A stretch of DNA of 7,240 nucleotides from CAIMZW01 sp037130455 (GTDB taxonomy: Bacteria; Actinomycetota; Actinomycetes; Nanopelagicales; Nanopelagicaceae), in contig JBAXSZ010000063.1 of assembly GCA_037130455.1 (NCBI GenBank), positions 1 to 7,240 on the forward strand. The letters are read 5' to 3'. The position numbers and the translations under genes were made by a program. The first letter of the stretch is position 1. The number at the start of each line of letters is the position of its first letter. The notes under the pieces were generated by a model. That model ran no database searches. It worked only from the letters and a program-made list of their open reading frames with translations, and was not told the DNA's origin. Positions 5,552-7,240 of this stretch are shown one piece after another.

Positions 5552-7240
5552 TCATTGCGATGGAGCGTGATAAACGCAGGTATTCAATAGCATGAAATCT
5601 CGCAAAGCCTCCACGTCAGCCGGGATGCTAGTTATCTTCACGTGGGACGAATCCACTTCATCTGGTCTGGCGCTGGCGAACTCTTCGGCCACAACGATGT
5701 AATCCTGAAGGTTTGAATTTCGAAACAAAATTGGAGCCGTGGCGGCGCTCCCTCTCCATTGAGTCAAGGCATCAAAACTTAATACGTTTTGTGTTTTCGA
5801 GTTTTGGTGCCACCACAAACCAACCATTGGATCGAAAAAATAGTCGGAAAGAAACTTTGCGCCATTTTGAGCGATAAACAAAAGTGCTGATGTTATATAG
5901 TCTCGAACTTCATCGCTTATGAAATAATTGAAGTTGATTCGAACCCATCCTGGCTTAAGCCCCTCCCACCCTTGGTCAATCACTTCTTGAAACAGGTGCG
6001 ACTTACCTTGGTCAATTCCCAGTAGCCGATGACCGTAAGGGCCAGCGCAGGAACAACCACCACGTGCTTGGATTCCGAATAGATCATTGAGAAGGGCGAC
6101 TACAAAGTTGTGGTGAAGATATTGACCATCATGACCAATACGCAATGACAAGATTGACAAACGCTTTGCATCTGGGCTACCCAAGATTTCAATGTTCTTG
6201 TTTGTGGCTAACATTTCACGAGCTTTTTGAAGGAGTGTGGATTCTCGGATTTCGATCTCACGTACTCCAACCGAGCCTTTTAATGCAAAAGCCATGCCTG
6301 CACGTATGGATCCAATAATGTCCGGCGTCCCTGACTCTTCACGTCGAACCGGATCTTGCACGTACTGGAATTCTTCATCGCTGACATAGCTCACCGTTCC
6401 GCCACCTGGCGAACTTGGTTTAAGTCCGGTCAACAATTCTTTTCTAATAGCCAACACTCCTGGAGAACCCGGACCTCCAACAAACTTATGCGGGGAAAGA
6501 AAAAGTGCATCTTTATTTGCCGAAGGATCTTGATCAGAAATCATTCTCATTTCTACATACGGAGCTGCTGCGGCATAGTCCCAGATTGCCAGTGCGCCAT
6601 ATTGATGCAAAATCTTGGTAATCGAATCAGTATCCGTAATGATGCCAGTGACGTTGCTCGCTGCAGAGAAGGATCCGATCTTTAACGGCCGCCCTTGATA
6701 CTTCTTAAGACTTACTTCCAAGGACTCAATATCAATGTGCCCGGAGTCGTCTTCCGGTACGCGGACGACTTCGGCAATGGATTCCCGCCAAGGCAAGTCA
6801 TTGGAATGATGTTCGAAAGGCCCCAGAAAAACTACCGGTCGCTGGTCATCAGGAATTTGCGCCGTGAAGCCATATTTCTGATTCAGTTGGTTCGAAATAG
6901 AAAGCCCCAAAATTGAAATAAGTTTATTTACCGCTCCGGTCGCACCGGATCCAACAAAAATAACTGCGGTGGAATCATCTCCGCCGACGCCTTCGCAAAC
7001 GGCTTCACGAGCATGCTCTCGAAACTCGGTGGTTTGTAATCCAGTCCCGCTGGATTCGCTATGCGTATTTCCGTACCACGGCAAAACCAGTTCTCGAATA
7101 GCATCTTCAATAAAACTGAGAGACCTTCCGGAAGCGGTGTAGTCGGCGTAAATAATCGGGCGCGGCCCATAAGGACCTTCCAGCACAAGATCGTCACCGA
7201 TCAAACTTGAACGAATCAAGTCAATTAGTTCCGATGACAT
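5552..7240 (-). CDS. Class V aminotransferase / cysteine desulfurase-like PLP enzyme with C-terminal extension
   Basis: A 562-residue fold-type I PLP enzyme of aminotransferase class V (SufS/CsdA/selenocysteine-lyase relatives). Landmarks: IIYADYTASG (29-38) for the N-terminal substrate strand, GSGATGAVN (97-105) for the PLP-phosphate loop, EHHSNDLPW (143-151) with the ring-stacking histidine, ASNVTG (194-199), DYAAAAPY (221-228) with the pyridine-binding Asp221, and SPHKFVGGPGSPG (249-261) with the Schiff-base Lys252. RGGCSCAGPYGHRLLGI (393-409) lies where SufS has its catalytic cysteine, so Cys396 or Cys398 may form the persulfide. It is about 150 residues longer than SufS (about 406); the extra part, from about 460 to the end, contains DPMVGLWWHQ (470-479) and I do not recognise it. 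The ATG is the last three bases of the window, so upstream sequence cannot be checked, but the N-terminus looks complete. No suf or isc partner adjoins it on the visible side. Substrate uncertain. Confidence 0.9.
   Translation of the reverse strand: MSSELIDLIRSSLIGDDLVLEGPYGPRPIIYADYTASGRSLSFIEDAIRELVLPWYGNTHSESSGTGLQTTEFREHAREAVCEGVGGDDSTAVIFVGSGATGAVNKLISILGLSISNQLNQKYGFTAQIPDDQRPVVFLGPFEHHSNDLPWRESIAEVVRVPEDDSGHIDIESLEVSLKKYQGRPLKIGSFSAASNVTGIITDTDSITKILHQYGALAIWDYAAAAPYVEMRMISDQDPSANKDALFLSPHKFVGGPGSPGVLAIRKELLTGLKPSSPGGGTVSYVSDEEFQYVQDPVRREESGTPDIIGSIRAGMAFALKGSVGVREIEIRESTLLQKAREMLATNKNIEILGSPDAKRLSILSLRIGHDGQYLHHNFVVALLNDLFGIQARGGCSCAGPYGHRLLGIDQGKSHLFQEVIDQGWEGLKPGWVRINFNYFISDEVRDYITSALLFIAQNGAKFLSDYFFDPMVGLWWHQNSKTQNVLSFDALTQWRGSAATAPILFRNSNLQDYIVVAEEFASARPDEVDSSHVKITSIPADVEALRDFMLLNTCVYHAPSQ

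Noticed and set aside
6356..6685. Plus-strand open frame of 109 codons opposite the class V enzyme
   Set aside because: It is an antisense shadow over the Lys252 region of a clear PLP enzyme, with no family resemblance.

Overview
The window is a single-direction block of bacterial chromosome. All six recognisable genes lie on the minus strand and read from the right edge to the left edge, with almost no non-coding DNA. By eye the base composition is moderately AT-rich. The combination of an ACT-domain malic enzyme, a secreted RCC1-repeat protein with a short cysteine-containing Ig-like tail, and three non-ATG starts (GTG/TTG) suggests a small-genome, low-GC actinobacterium, perhaps like freshwater Nanopelagicales (acI). 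That placement is inferred from family resemblance; no marker gene is present to prove it.

In order of transcription: (1) 7240-5552, a 562-aa PLP-dependent class V aminotransferase / cysteine-desulfurase-like enzyme whose ATG is the last three bases of the window; (2) a 114-base gap with small competing hairpins; (3) 5437-4034, an ACT-domain malic enzyme; (4) 4027-3152, an inosine/uridine-preferring nucleoside hydrolase starting 6 bases after the malic enzyme stop; (5) 3103-1247, a secreted protein with seven RCC1 blades of almost exactly 50 residues, followed by FN3-like and Ig-like regions; (6) 1184-408, a family 2 glycosyltransferase; (7) 396 to beyond the left edge, the first 132 codons of a DegT/DnrJ/EryC1/StrS sugar aminotransferase.

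Functionally the block joins two themes. Genes 1, 3 and 4 are soluble housekeeping or salvage enzymes: sulfur or amino-acid PLP chemistry, malate to pyruvate, and release of bases from nucleosides. Genes 6 and 7 are the start of a surface-glycan or nucleotide-sugar cluster that continues off the left edge. The exported RCC1 protein sits between the two groups. No tRNA, rRNA, insertion sequence, CRISPR array or convincing terminator was seen, and no gene looks broken. There is no clear sign of a novel multi-gene system. The most distinctive object is the cysteine-paired RCC1 propeller protein; the next is the class V enzyme with a long C-terminal extension and a C-S-C active-site motif.
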